28,909 nucleotides of DNA, from assembly GCA_034437895.1 (NCBI GenBank), contig DAOTTO010000474.1:1-28909 (forward strand). Reading direction: 5' to 3'. How positions within the stretch are numbered: position 1 is the first letter of the stretch; each line of letters begins with the position of its first letter. This DNA is from JANRLJ01 sp034437895 (GTDB lineage Bacteria > Chloroflexota > Anaerolineae > Aggregatilineales > Phototrophicaceae). Shown here piece after piece: positions 14,038-21,962 of the stretch. A program made the position numbers and the translations under genes. The notes under the pieces were generated by a model. It worked only from the letters and a program-made list of their open reading frames with translations, was not told the origin of the DNA and searched no databases.

Positions 14038-14592
14038 TTAGTTATCTTTAAAAGGCATACCGAGCAGCTTAAGCAGCCGGCGGCCTTCCTCATCGGTCTT
14101 GGCGGTTGTGACGATGGTAATTTCCATACCGCGCACTTTGTCCACCTTATCGAATTCGATTTCCGCGAAAACGATTTGTTCGCGCAGACCGATTGTATAA
14201 TTGCCGCGCCCGTCCAATTTGGCAGGCACTCCACGAAAGTCGCGGATGCGAGGCAGGGCTATATTCACCAGACGATCAAGCAGCGCCCACATCTTCTCAC
14301 CGCGCAAGGTGACTTTAACACCAATAGCGCGGCCTTCGCGCAGTTTAAAACCCGCGATGCTCTTTTTGGCTTTGGTGATAATCGGCTGTTGACCCGTAAT
14401 CATACGCAGGTCTTCCACCGCACCATCCAGCACTTTGGGATTATCATTGGCTTCACCCGCCCCGATGTTGACGACGAGTTTGGTAATCATCGGCACTTCC
14501 ATCGGATTGGTGTAACCAAATTCTTGCATCAGCACGGGAAGAATTTCGTCCCGATAACGCGCTTGAAGCAAAGGGAGTTCTTTAGTTGCCAT
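14038..14592 (-). CDS. rplE: 50S ribosomal protein L5
   Basis: A 184-residue 5S rRNA-binding protein. NPMEVPMITKLVVNIGAGEA, TGQQPIITKAKKSIAGFKLR, GVKVTLRGEKMW and IALPRIRDFRG are the family segments in order. The length is the usual 179-184. It follows rplX after 18 nt. Confidence 0.97.
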   Translation of the reverse strand: MATKELPLLQARYRDEILPVLMQEFGYTNPMEVPMITKLVVNIGAGEANDNPKVLDGAVEDLRMITGQQPIITKAKKSIAGFKLREGRAIGVKVTLRGEKMWALLDRLVNIALPRIRDFRGVPAKLDGRGNYTIGLREQIVFAEIEFDKVDKVRGMEITIVTTAKTDEEGRRLLKLLGMPFKDN

Positions 14593-14610
14593 TTTTTACT
14601 TCACTTCCGC

Positions 14611-14934
14611 CTAATCAATATCCGCATTGCATTTTTTGCAATAACGGACTTTGCCAAAGTTTTCGCGCTCACGGAAACTGATGCGCGTTTTCTTTCCACA
14701 GGACTTGCACACCACCATCACATTAGACTGATGAATGGGTGAGTCGAACTCGACGATTTGCGCGGGAATTTGGCGACTGCCCACTTGACGCGCTTTTTCG
14801 TGCTTCTTTAGTTTATTGACACCGTTTACAATCACACGGTGATCTTTAGTGAGAATGGCAATCACTTCGCCCTGCTCGCCTAAATCTTTACCCGCGATGA
14901 TTTCTACAGTATCGCCTTTCTTAATGCGCTGCAT
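14611..14934 (-). CDS. rplX: 50S ribosomal protein L24
   Basis: A 107-residue assembly-initiator protein. The KOW motif is IKKGDTVEIIAGKDLGEQGE. The C-terminus has two CxxC pairs, CKSC and CKKC, forming a probable zinc ribbon, which occurs in many non-proteobacterial L24 proteins. ATG 14934 follows a GGAG/AGGA-rich site; an upstream in-frame start at 14976 would overlap rplN and adds residues unlike L24, so it was rejected. It lies 13 nt after rplN. Confidence 0.95.
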   Translation of the reverse strand: MQRIKKGDTVEIIAGKDLGEQGEVIAILTKDHRVIVNGVNKLKKHEKARQVGSRQIPAQIVEFDSPIHQSNVMVVCKSCGKKTRISFRERENFGKVRYCKKCNADID

Positions 14935-14947
14935 GTCGATCCTACTC

Positions 14948-15319
14948 CTACAGTGTCTCAGGAGCGAGCGAGACAATCTTCATGAAACCTTTGTCGCGCA
15001 GTTCACGCGCCACTGGCCCAAAGACTCGCGTCCCCTTGGGATTGATTAATCCCTCGTCCAAAATCACCGCAGCGTTATCATCGAACTTAATATAAGAGCC
15101 ATCATCACGACGGTATTCTTTTGCGACACGGACGATGACCGCACGCACAACTTCGCTCTTTTTGACGCTGCCCTGGGTTGAGGCGGCTTTGACCGTCCCA
15201 ACAACGATATCCCCGATGGAACCATATTTGCGACGGGAGCCGCCTAGTACACGAATGACTAGGATTTCCTGTGCGCCGGTGTTATCAGCTATTTTCACCC
15301 GAGATTCAGTTTGGATCAT
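14948..15319 (-). CDS. rplN: 50S ribosomal protein L14
   Basis: A 123-residue protein at the subunit interface that forms bridges with 16S rRNA. MIQTESRVKIADNTGAQEIL, GDIVVGTVK, VVRAVIVRVAKEYRRDDGS and FGPVARELRDKGFMKIVSLA are canonical. It lies 3 nt after rpsQ. Confidence 0.98.
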   Translation of the reverse strand: MIQTESRVKIADNTGAQEILVIRVLGGSRRKYGSIGDIVVGTVKAASTQGSVKKSEVVRAVIVRVAKEYRRDDGSYIKFDDNAAVILDEGLINPKGTRVFGPVARELRDKGFMKIVSLAPETL

Positions 15320-15322
15320 CGG

Positions 15323-15628
15323 TTAATTCTCCTCGGCTGTACTGGTGCTGGTTACTGTTGGTTGCGCCAGCACGACACCATCGGGTGTTTCCAGCACGGC
15401 CTCGACAACCCAGCGTTTATTTTTGCTGAGGGGCATGCTTTCCACGACACGCACGAGTGAGCCTGCTTTTACAGCATCGCTCTCGTCATGTGCCATCACC
15501 TTCTTGGTGCTAATGATAATCTTGCCATACATTGGATGCCGTTTGCGTCGCTCAATGGCGATCACAACGGTCTTTGTCATTTTATCGCTGACAACGCGAC
15601 CAATCAGCCGCTTACGGTTGTTCGCCAT
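15323..15628 (-). CDS. rpsQ: 30S ribosomal protein S17
   Basis: A 101-residue OB-fold protein that binds 16S rRNA early in assembly. KRLIGRVVSDKMTKTVVIAI, KRHPMYGKII and GSLVRVVESMPLSKNKRWVV are the S17 pattern. It is about 15 residues longer than the E. coli protein, with a Val/Thr/Ser-rich, acidic C-terminal tail. It lies 1 nt after rpmC. Confidence 0.96.
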   Translation of the reverse strand: MANNRKRLIGRVVSDKMTKTVVIAIERRKRHPMYGKIIISTKKVMAHDESDAVKAGSLVRVVESMPLSKNKRWVVEAVLETPDGVVLAQPTVTSTSTAEEN

Positions 15629-15629
15629 G

Positions 15630-15845
15630 TTATTTCGCCTCCCCTGTAGTCTCGGTGGCGCGTTGGCGCTCGCCCAAAATGGTCTTCAACTGCGCGATAT
15701 CGCGGCGAACAACACGGGCAGCGTTGGTGTTTTCCAACTGCCCTGAAGCGTCTTGAAAACGCAGATTGAACATTTCTTCTTTTTTGTCTTCGATGGTGTT
15801 GAGAATGCCCTCATCCGTCATCTCACGAATTTCACGAATGTTCAT
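15630..15845 (-). CDS. rpmC: 50S ribosomal protein L29
   Basis: A 71-residue two-helix protein at the nascent-chain exit. MNIREIREMTDEGI, LRFQDASGQLENTNAARVVR and RDIAQLKTILGER are typical. ATG 15845 overlaps the rplP stop by one base (TAATG), indicating translational coupling. A longer in-frame start at 15902 lies inside rplP and encodes residues not found in L29, so it was rejected. Confidence 0.95.
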   Translation of the reverse strand: MNIREIREMTDEGILNTIEDKKEEMFNLRFQDASGQLENTNAARVVRRDIAQLKTILGERQRATETTGEAK

Positions 15846-16279
15846 TAGCTCACCTCCACGCCAGAGATCGGGTCGATGCGCTTCACGAACTTGGTCTTGC
15901 ATGGCAGTTTAAACCCTGCCAAACGGAGCGCTTCACGCGCCTCTTCTTCCGTCACGCCGCCCATCTCGAACAGAACGCGACCCGGCTTAATCACGGCGAC
16001 ATAAAATTCCACCGCGCCCTTGCCTTTACCCATACGGGTTTCGGCAGCTTTCTTAGTCACAGGCTTATCTGGGAAAACACGAATCCAAATCTTCCCACGA
16101 CGCTTGATGTAGCGCACCATTGCACGACGTGCGGCTTCGATTTGGCGGCTGGTCAGCCAGACGGGTTCTAATGCTTGCAGACCAAATTCCCCAAACTGCA
16201 CCGCTGCACCGCGCACGGCCTTGCCCTTCATCCGCCCGCGCATTTGCTTCCGGTATTTCACTCGCTTTGGCATTAACAT
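15845..16279 (-). CDS. rplP: 50S ribosomal protein L16
   Basis: A 144-residue protein that organises the A-site side of the 50S subunit. MLMPKRVKYRKQMRGRMKG at the start, FGLQALEPVWLTSRQIEAAR, RRGKIWIRVFPDKPVTKK and RMGKGKGAVEFYVAVIKPG are diagnostic. ATG 16279 follows AGGAG; the earlier in-frame start at 16315 lies against the rpsC stop and adds non-homologous residues. L29 is coupled to it by a one-base overlap. Confidence 0.96.
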   Translation of the reverse strand: MLMPKRVKYRKQMRGRMKGKAVRGAAVQFGEFGLQALEPVWLTSRQIEAARRAMVRYIKRRGKIWIRVFPDKPVTKKAAETRMGKGKGAVEFYVAVIKPGRVLFEMGGVTEEEAREALRLAGFKLPCKTKFVKRIDPISGVEVS

Positions 16280-16315
16280 GATATTCTTGCTCCTGGTACG
16301 CAGTATCCGAGCCAA

Positions 16316-17008
16316 TTACGGACTTACGTACACATCCTTCTGTTCACCAGCGCGTTTGTTGGTGGTGTCTTCTTCCAGCTTAAGCACTTCGCCCTTATAA
16401 ATCCACACCTTGACACCAATACGTCCAAAGGTGGTGAGCGCTTCTGCAAAGCCATAATCGATGCTGGCACGTAAGGTATTGCGGGGGATACGTCCCTCGC
16501 TCTGCCATTCACGCCGAGCCATGTCGGAGCCGCCGAGACGACCACTGCACTGAATCTTGATGCCCTGACCACCCTGACGAATGGCCTGTCCAATCGCACG
16601 TTTGATGGCGCGGCTGTGACCAATCCGGCGTTCCAACTGTCCGGCGATATTCATCGCCACCAAGTTGGCATCCAGATCGGGCTTATCAATCTCGTTGACT
16701 TCGACCTTCACTTTTTTGCCGTCGGTCAGTTTTTCAAGATCAGTCTTGAGCTTCTTGACGGCATCCCCCTTACGTCCGATCACGATTCCCGGACGAGCGG
16801 TGTGGATGGTGATAATCACCTGATTGGGATAGCGCTCGATTTCGACACGAGAGATACCGGCTTTTTCCGCATCTTGCATCAGATAATTGCGGATTTTGCG
16901 ATCTTCCTGAAGAAGCTCGACATAGCGCGGGCCTTCCGCATACCAGCGGGCGTCCCAATCACGGTTGATCTTTAAACGAAAACCTATCGGATGTACTTTA
17001 CGACCCAT
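16316..17008 (-). CDS. rpsC: 30S ribosomal protein S3
   Basis: A 230-residue protein at the mRNA entry site. MGRKVHPIGFRLKINRDWDA is the hallmark N-terminus. The KH domain has RPGIVIGRKGDAVKKLK, and the C-terminal domain reads QAIRQGGQGIKIQCSGRLGG and MARREWQSEGRIPRNTLRA. It starts 2 nt after rplV. Confidence 0.98.
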   Translation of the reverse strand: MGRKVHPIGFRLKINRDWDARWYAEGPRYVELLQEDRKIRNYLMQDAEKAGISRVEIERYPNQVIITIHTARPGIVIGRKGDAVKKLKTDLEKLTDGKKVKVEVNEIDKPDLDANLVAMNIAGQLERRIGHSRAIKRAIGQAIRQGGQGIKIQCSGRLGGSDMARREWQSEGRIPRNTLRASIDYGFAEALTTFGRIGVKVWIYKGEVLKLEEDTTNKRAGEQKDVYVSP

Positions 17009-17010
17009 GC

Positions 17011-17352
17011 CTATTTTCCCTCTCGCTCTGCCAAGATGACCGTGAGATGCGCGGTACGGCGAACACGCGGCTTATAACGCCCACGCGCACCCGCCTTAAA
17101 ACGACGCAACCGGGGGCCTTCGTCGGCAAAAATCTCTGCCACATACAGGTCTTCCAAGTTCAGGTCAAAATTATTCTCTGCATTTGCCATCGCGGACGTG
17201 AGTGTCTTACTGACGATGTCCGCGCCTTTTTGGGGCATAAATTGCAAAACGACCTTCGCCTGTTCAGCGCCCATGCCACGTACCTGATCACAAACCAGAC
17301 GCAGCTTTTGCGGAGAGATAGACAGATGTTTCGTGATTGCACGTACTTCCAT
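17011..17352 (-). CDS. rplV: 50S ribosomal protein L22
   Basis: A 113-residue protein whose beta-hairpin lines the peptide exit tunnel. ITKHLSISPQKLRLVCDQVR, LQFMPQKGADIVSKTLTSAM and the hairpin FKAGARGRYKPRVRRTAHL are typical. Mutations in this hairpin cause macrolide resistance elsewhere; nothing unusual is seen here. It lies 12 nt after rpsS. Confidence 0.97.
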   Translation of the reverse strand: MEVRAITKHLSISPQKLRLVCDQVRGMGAEQAKVVLQFMPQKGADIVSKTLTSAMANAENNFDLNLEDLYVAEIFADEGPRLRRFKAGARGRYKPRVRRTAHLTVILAEREGK

Positions 17353-17364
17353 GATCTCTCTCCT

Positions 17365-17640
17365 TTACTTCTTCTTCTTTTTCTCAGCCAAATGCCCGCG
17401 ATAGGTGCGGGTAGGGGCGAATTCGCCTAGTTTGTGACCAACCATATTTTCCGTGACATAAATCGGCACATGACGACGACCATCATGAACGGCAATCGTG
17501 TGACCAACCATCTGCGGAAAGATTGTGCTGGCACGGCTCCAGGTACGAATGACGATTTTCTTGCTATCCGTATTCAGCTTCTCAACTTTTTTGAGCAGCT
17601 TGGGGTCAATAAATGGCCCCTTCTTTAATGAACGCGACAT
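17365..17640 (-). CDS. rpsS: 30S ribosomal protein S19
   Basis: A 91-residue head protein of the small subunit, bound with S13. MSRSLKKGPFIDPKLLKKV, IRTWSRASTIFPQMVGHTIA and GHKLGEFAPTRTYRGH are canonical. The C-terminus is a run of lysines. It lies 12 nt after rplB. Confidence 0.98.
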   Translation of the reverse strand: MSRSLKKGPFIDPKLLKKVEKLNTDSKKIVIRTWSRASTIFPQMVGHTIAVHDGRRHVPIYVTENMVGHKLGEFAPTRTYRGHLAEKKKKK

Positions 17641-17652
17641 CGATTGTTACCT

Positions 17653-18486
17653 CTATCTTCCGGTACTGCGCCGACGAACAATGAAGCGGTCTGTGCGCTT
17701 ATTTACGCGGGTCTTCTTGCCAAGAGCAGGCTTACCCCAAGGGGTCTTGGGAGCAGCCATACCGATACCAGAACGCCCTTCACCACCACCATGCGGATGG
17801 CTGTTCGGATCCATCGCGGTACCGCGCACTGCTGGTCGCCAGCCGAGCCAACGAGAGCGCCCTGCTTTACCGAGCTTGACGTTACCATGATCGGTATTGC
17901 CCACTTGCCCGATGGTCGCCATACAGCGCTCATGAATCAGCCGGACTTCGCCGCTGGGCATACGTACCTGAGCATAAGTACCCTCTTTAGCGAGAAGCTG
18001 GGCAGAAGTCCCGGCGGAGCGTACCAACTGTCCACCTTTGCCGGCCTGCAATTCGATGTTGTGAATTTGCGTACCGACAGGAATTTCCCGAATAGGCATG
18101 GCATTACCCGGACGTAAGATCGCTAGGTCGCCATTACCGATTACATCGCCAACTTTTAAGCCAAGCGGCGCGATGATATAACGTTTTTCGCTATCTTCAT
18201 ATTGCACCAAAGCAATCCGCGCCGAGCGGTTAGGATCGTATTCAATGGCGATGACGGTTGCGCGTGAATCGAACTTATTGCGTTTAAAGTCAATAATACG
18301 ATAACGCCGCCGATGTCCACCGCCGCGATGCCGAACTGTAATGCGCCCGGAGTTATTACGTCCACCGCTTTTACGCAGCGCCTCCGTGAGGGAGCGCTCC
18401 GGCTTGGATTTGGTGATTTCCTCAAATGAGTGACCTGTCATCCCACGGCGACCCGCAGATGTAGGTTTGTAAACTTTTACGGGCAT
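17653..18486 (-). CDS. rplB: 50S ribosomal protein L2
   Basis: A 277-residue protein needed for subunit association and peptidyl-transferase function. RNNSGRITVRHRGGGHRRRY, the SH3-like core, and the C-terminal MDPNSHPHGGGEGRSGIGM with the conserved functional histidines are present. The tail ends in KTRVNKRTDRFIVRRR. The length matches the usual 273-278 residues. Confidence 0.98.
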   Translation of the reverse strand: MPVKVYKPTSAGRRGMTGHSFEEITKSKPERSLTEALRKSGGRNNSGRITVRHRGGGHRRRYRIIDFKRNKFDSRATVIAIEYDPNRSARIALVQYEDSEKRYIIAPLGLKVGDVIGNGDLAILRPGNAMPIREIPVGTQIHNIELQAGKGGQLVRSAGTSAQLLAKEGTYAQVRMPSGEVRLIHERCMATIGQVGNTDHGNVKLGKAGRSRWLGWRPAVRGTAMDPNSHPHGGGEGRSGIGMAAPKTPWGKPALGKKTRVNKRTDRFIVRRRSTGR

Positions 18487-18497
18487 GAGCTTATCCC

Positions 18498-18794
18498 TTA
18501 CACATCAAACAGTTTGATTTCGTTCCCTGGTTCCAGGGTGACGACTGCCTTTTTATAGGCACTAGAGCGCACATAAATCTTGCGACCCCGCCGCCCACGC
18601 TTGGCAGGCATCTTCATCGTGTTGATCGCAATGACCTTAACATTGAAGATGACTTCAATCGCTTCACGGATTTGCGTCTTGTTGGCATTCAGCGCCACTT
18701 CAAACACATACTTGTTCAGTTGATCCGTAAGCATGTTGGACTTTTCAGAAACAACTGGACGGCGCAGCACATCGTATAAATGAAGTTCTGGCAT
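18498..18794 (-). CDS. rplW: 50S ribosomal protein L23
   Basis: A 98-residue tunnel-exit protein that docks trigger factor and the signal recognition particle. LYDVLRRPVVSEKSNML, YVFEVALNANKTQIREAIE and the basic loop KMPAKRGRRGRKIYV are typical. ATG 18794 lies 2 nt after the rplD stop; an in-frame start at 18815 would overlap rplD by several codons and is less likely. Confidence 0.96.
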   Translation of the reverse strand: MPELHLYDVLRRPVVSEKSNMLTDQLNKYVFEVALNANKTQIREAIEVIFNVKVIAINTMKMPAKRGRRGRKIYVRSSAYKKAVVTLEPGNEIKLFDV

Positions 18795-18796
18795 GA

Positions 18797-19426
18797 TTAT
18801 TCCTCCCGCCCCCAAATGCTCTTGATAACTTCCAGAGCGTCCAGCGGCACGATAACCTTATCGAACTTCAGCAAATCGCGGATGTTCAAATAATTAGCGC
18901 GTAGGTACATCGCATCTGGCAGGTTGGTAATGCTGCGTTCGACATTTTCGTTACGATCCGCCAACAGCACCAGCGCCGAACCTTCGCCTGCCAAATTGTT
19001 AAGAATCTGGCGCATGGCTTTGGTCTTGCTTTCGGTCATCGCAAAATTATCAACAAAGATAATCTGCTGATCGCGCACCAAAGCGCTTAATGCACAGCGG
19101 ATGGCTTGGCGACGCATTTTCTTGGGCATATCTTTTGTGTATTTACGCGGATGAGGGCCATGCGCCACACCACCGCCGACGAAAATCGGCGCATTCCGCG
19201 AACCATGACGGGCGCGCCCCGTCCCTTTTTGACGATACATCTTGGCTTTTGTACGGTCAACTTCGCCACGATTCAGCGTGTTATGCGTCCCCAAACGGGC
19301 ATTTGCCAATTGGCGGACGAAAGCCTGGTGCATCAGGCCGACATTGACTTCGACTTCAAAGATATCGGCGGGCAGTTCAATGGTTTTGACCTGCTTACCG
19401 TTTATATCCATCACTGAGATTTCCAT
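18797..19426 (-). CDS. rplD: 50S ribosomal protein L4
   Basis: A 209-residue protein with a loop reaching into the exit tunnel: KAKMYRQKGTGRARHGSRNA and GGGVAHGPHPRKY form this loop. In E. coli L4 also represses the S10 operon by acting on its mRNA leader; the structured gap before rplC is a candidate place for such control here. It lies 25 nt after rplC. Confidence 0.97.
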   Translation of the reverse strand: MEISVMDINGKQVKTIELPADIFEVEVNVGLMHQAFVRQLANARLGTHNTLNRGEVDRTKAKMYRQKGTGRARHGSRNAPIFVGGGVAHGPHPRKYTKDMPKKMRRQAIRCALSALVRDQQIIFVDNFAMTESKTKAMRQILNNLAGEGSALVLLADRNENVERSITNLPDAMYLRANYLNIRDLLKFDKVIVPLDALEVIKSIWGREE

Positions 19427-19451
19427 AATGATTGTTTCTCCGCTTCTCTAT

Positions 19452-20090
19452 CTACTTGCCGCCGCGCACAGCCGGTTTAATCAACACGATACCGTCTCTG
19501 GCACCAGGGATAGACCCACGCACAGCCAACAGATTGCGTTCCGCGTCCACGATCATGACTTCCAGATTCTGGATGGTCACACGATCTGTACCGGAACGAC
19601 CCGCCATACGTTGACCCTTCATTGTGCGCCCGGGGAAACTGTTCTGACCGACAGAACCAGGTGCGCGCTCACGATCAGACTGACCATGTGTTTTCGGCTG
19701 ACGATGAAAACCATGACGCTTGATCGCGCCTGTAAAACCGCGCCCTTTGCTCGTGCCGACAATATCGACGCGCTCACCTTTTTCAAATACATCTACTTTG
19801 ATTTCTTGGCCTTCCGTCACGTCAGTTTCGCCGCTTTTAAGACGGAATTCCCGCAGCACACGCAGCGCGGGCAAGTTATTGCGCCGCAGATGCCCTAGCT
19901 GCCCTTGCGTTAAATGCTTGGGTTTTGTTTCACCAAAACCCAATTGTATCGCCACATAACCGTCACGGTCAGCATCACGGACTTGCGTCACATAGCAAGG
20001 CCCGGCTTGAATCACAGTGACAGGAATAGCGTTCCCTTGCGGGTCGAAAATTTGGGTCATGCCCACTTTTTTACCGATAATACCCTTCAT
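19452..20090 (-). CDS. rplC: 50S ribosomal protein L3
   Basis: A 212-residue early-assembly protein near the peptidyl-transferase centre. MKGIIGKKVGMTQIFDPQGN at the start, GTSKGRGFTGAIKRHGF and APGSVGQNSFPGRTMKGQRM are conserved; the usual MAGHMG reads MAGRSG. GGAGG lies 6 nt before ATG 20090. An in-frame start at 20165 adds 25 residues unlike L3 and would read through the structured leader, and an ATG two codons upstream touches the Shine-Dalgarno site, so both were rejected. Confidence 0.95.
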   Translation of the reverse strand: MKGIIGKKVGMTQIFDPQGNAIPVTVIQAGPCYVTQVRDADRDGYVAIQLGFGETKPKHLTQGQLGHLRRNNLPALRVLREFRLKSGETDVTEGQEIKVDVFEKGERVDIVGTSKGRGFTGAIKRHGFHRQPKTHGQSDRERAPGSVGQNSFPGRTMKGQRMAGRSGTDRVTIQNLEVMIVDAERNLLAVRGSIPGARDGIVLIKPAVRGGK

Positions 20091-20212
20091 AACCATCCTC
20101 CAGTGGGGTGCTGCGCTGTTAATCTGCGCCGGGGTGCCCCGCCCCCAGACTGTGTAATCACGCATTGGCGTAGCTGTTCGGGGTCTTCCCCTCCCAGCGT
20201 GGCTTACGTTCC
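20091..20212 (-). promoter_or_regulatory. Structured 122-nt gap between rpsJ and rplC
   Basis: On the - strand the gap is GC-rich and palindromic: GGGG-AAGA-CCCC (20191-20180), a near-palindrome CGGGGCACCCCG (20141-20130), two GCGC segments that can pair, and TGGGG/CCCCA segments that could close a larger domain ending just before the rplC Shine-Dalgarno site. No promoter is evident. It may be a translational control region for L3-L4; this is inference. Confidence 0.4.
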
Positions 20213-20524
20213 CTAGATTTTGATTTCAATGTCTACGCCTGCCGGCAGATTCAAGCGCATCAGTGCGTCGATGGTCTTGCTGTCGGGATCAAGCACGTCG
20301 ATGAGCCTTTTGTGAGTTCTAATCTCAAAATGCTCTTGGGAGTCTTTGTCGATGAACGGTGAACGAAGTACAGTAAAACGTTCTAACCGCGTCGGCAAAG
20401 GCACAGGCCCTACTACTCGCCCACCTGTACGCTCGGCTGTTTCGACAATCCGCTGGGCAGATTGGTCAAGTACTCGGTGGTCATAGGCCTTAAGCCGAAT
20501 GCGTATCTTGTTCTTTGCTGCCAT
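20213..20524 (-). CDS. rpsJ: 30S ribosomal protein S10
   Basis: A 103-residue head protein that also serves NusB-S10 antitermination. KIRIRLKAYDHRVLDQSAQR, GPVPLPTRLERFTVLRSPF and EHFEIRTHKRLIDVLDP are canonical. It begins the S10 part of the superoperon, 115 nt after tuf and behind a strong hairpin. The Shine-Dalgarno site is weak (AAAGAG close to the ATG). Confidence 0.98.
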   Translation of the reverse strand: MAAKNKIRIRLKAYDHRVLDQSAQRIVETAERTGGRVVGPVPLPTRLERFTVLRSPFIDKDSQEHFEIRTHKRLIDVLDPDSKTIDALMRLNLPAGVDIEIKI

Positions 20525-20569
20525 AACTCTTTAACCTGTTCCTTAGCTGCTTGATCTGCGGTCTTAGGG

Positions 20570-20609
20570 AAGAAACGCCGGGGCAGCGCCGCCGCACCCG
20601 GCATTTCTT
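20570..20609 (-). terminator. Terminator or attenuator hairpin between tuf and rpsJ
   Basis: On the - strand aagaaatgccggg (20609-20597) pairs with cccggcgtttctt (20582-20570) over 13 bp, with one U-G pair; the loop can form a further 5-bp stem. The A-rich and U-rich ends of the stem give an intrinsic-terminator shape in both directions. The remaining 45 nt before rpsJ contain no promoter-like sequence, so partial readthrough (attenuation) is likely. Confidence 0.6.
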
Positions 20610-20639
20610 AATAACTTCAGACCGTTAATTCGAGGTGAC

Positions 20640-21839
20640 TTACTTCAGCACTTCGGTGATAACACCTGCGCCGACTGTCAAACCGCCTTCACGGATAGCA
20701 AACTTTGAACCCTTTTCCAGAGCGACTGGCATGATGAGTTCAACTTCGAGGTTCACATCGTCACCCGGCAGAACCATTTCCACGCCTTCGGGCAGGGTGA
20801 TGGTGCCGGTCACATCCATCGTGCGGATGTAGAACTGCGGACGATAACCCGTGAGGAATGCCTTGTGGCGGCCCCCTTCGTCCTTACGCAAGACGTACAC
20901 TTGGCACTTGAATTTCTTGTAGGGGATAATGCTCTTGGGCTTCGCCAAAACCATACCGCGTTCAACTTCTTCGCGCTGTGTACCGCGCAGGAGGATGCCC
21001 GCGTTATCACCAGCTTTGGCCTCATCCAGCTCTCTGTGGAAGGCTTCCAGACCTGTCACGATGGTCTTGATGGTTTCTTCGCGCAGGCCGATGATTTCAA
21101 TTTCCTCACCCTTCTTGATTACGCCACGTTCCACACGACCCGTCACCACCGTACCACGACCCTTGATGGAGAAGACATCTTCCACCGGCATCAGGAAGGC
21201 TTTGTCGGTATCACGTTCAGGAGTGGGGATCCAAGCATCCACTGCGTCCATGAGCGCCAAGATAGGCGCATATTCAGGCGCATTGGGATCAGCGCTCGCA
21301 GATTCAGTCGCAGCCAGCGCCGAACCACGAATAATCGGGGTGTCGTCGCTAAAGTCATAACCAGAAAGCAGTTCGTGCAGTTCCAGTTCAACCAGTTCGA
21401 GCAGTTCTTCATCGTCCATCTGATCCACTTTGTTCAGGAAGACGACCATCGCAGGCACTTCGACCTGACGCGCCAACAGCACATGTTCGCGGGTCTGGGG
21501 CATAGGGCCATCAGGAGCGCTCACGACGAGGATCGCACCATCCATCTGTGCCGCACCAGTAATCATGTTTTTGATATAGTCACGATGGCCTGGGCAGTCT
21601 ACGTGGGCGTAGTGACGGCTTACGGTTTCATATTCAACGTGACGGATATTGATGGTGATACCACGCGCTCTTTCTTCCGGCGCATTGTCAATATCAGCAT
21701 AATCCATCTTCTTTGCGCTGCCTTTGAGCGACAGCACCTTGGTGATCGCTGCGGTCAGGGTTGTCTTGCCATGATCGACGTGACCGATGGTGCCGATGTT
21801 AACGTGCGGCTTGGAACGGTCGAATTTTGCTTTACCCAT
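20640..21839 (-). CDS. tuf: Translation elongation factor Tu
   Basis: A 399-residue GTPase that delivers aminoacyl-tRNA to the ribosome. G1 GHVDHGKTTL, switch II DCPGHRDYIKNM, NKVDQMDD (G4) and GSALAA (G5) are in place, followed by beta-barrel domains 2 and 3 (VFSIKGRGTVVTGRVERGVI; GYRPQFYIRTMDVTG). The family length is 393-400. It follows fusA after 123 nt, a gap with two hairpins. Confidence 0.99.
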   Translation of the reverse strand: MGKAKFDRSKPHVNIGTIGHVDHGKTTLTAAITKVLSLKGSAKKMDYADIDNAPEERARGITINIRHVEYETVSRHYAHVDCPGHRDYIKNMITGAAQMDGAILVVSAPDGPMPQTREHVLLARQVEVPAMVVFLNKVDQMDDEELLELVELELHELLSGYDFSDDTPIIRGSALAATESASADPNAPEYAPILALMDAVDAWIPTPERDTDKAFLMPVEDVFSIKGRGTVVTGRVERGVIKKGEEIEIIGLREETIKTIVTGLEAFHRELDEAKAGDNAGILLRGTQREEVERGMVLAKPKSIIPYKKFKCQVYVLRKDEGGRHKAFLTGYRPQFYIRTMDVTGTITLPEGVEMVLPGDDVNLEVELIMPVALEKGSKFAIREGGLTVGAGVITEVLK

Positions 21840-21893
21840 TTTTAGTTCATTCCTTTTACTCAGACTTACAGATCACTTGTTATTTATTGAGTG

Positions 21894-21940
21894 TCGCCAT
21901 TTGGCGAGTATGTCCGGCAGAAGTTTGCCCTCTGCCAGAC
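21894..21940 (-). promoter_or_regulatory. Two hairpins between fusA and tuf
   Basis: The first on the - strand is gtctggcaga / tctgccggac (21940-21931 and 21921-21912), ten pairs with one U-G and a 9-nt loop. The second is tcgcc / ggcga (21907-21894) with a 4-nt loop. Neither is followed by a U-tract. They may be mRNA-processing or stability elements that raise tuf output relative to fusA; this is inference. Confidence 0.45.
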
Positions 21941-21962
21941 CTCACTTATTACGCTTTGTTTG

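Noticed and set aside
13843..14742. A 299-codon open frame on the + strand opposite rpsN, rplE and rplX
   Set aside because: Antisense shadow of three conserved genes, rich in His and Phe, without start signals.
19452..20165. L3 starting at 20165
   Set aside because: The extra N-terminus is not L3-like and covers a structured untranslated gap; GGAGG directs translation to ATG 20090.
20865..21845. A 326-codon open frame on the + strand opposite tuf
   Set aside because: It is antisense to a highly conserved gene whose biased codon use leaves the opposite strand open. It has no Shine-Dalgarno site or recognisable domain.
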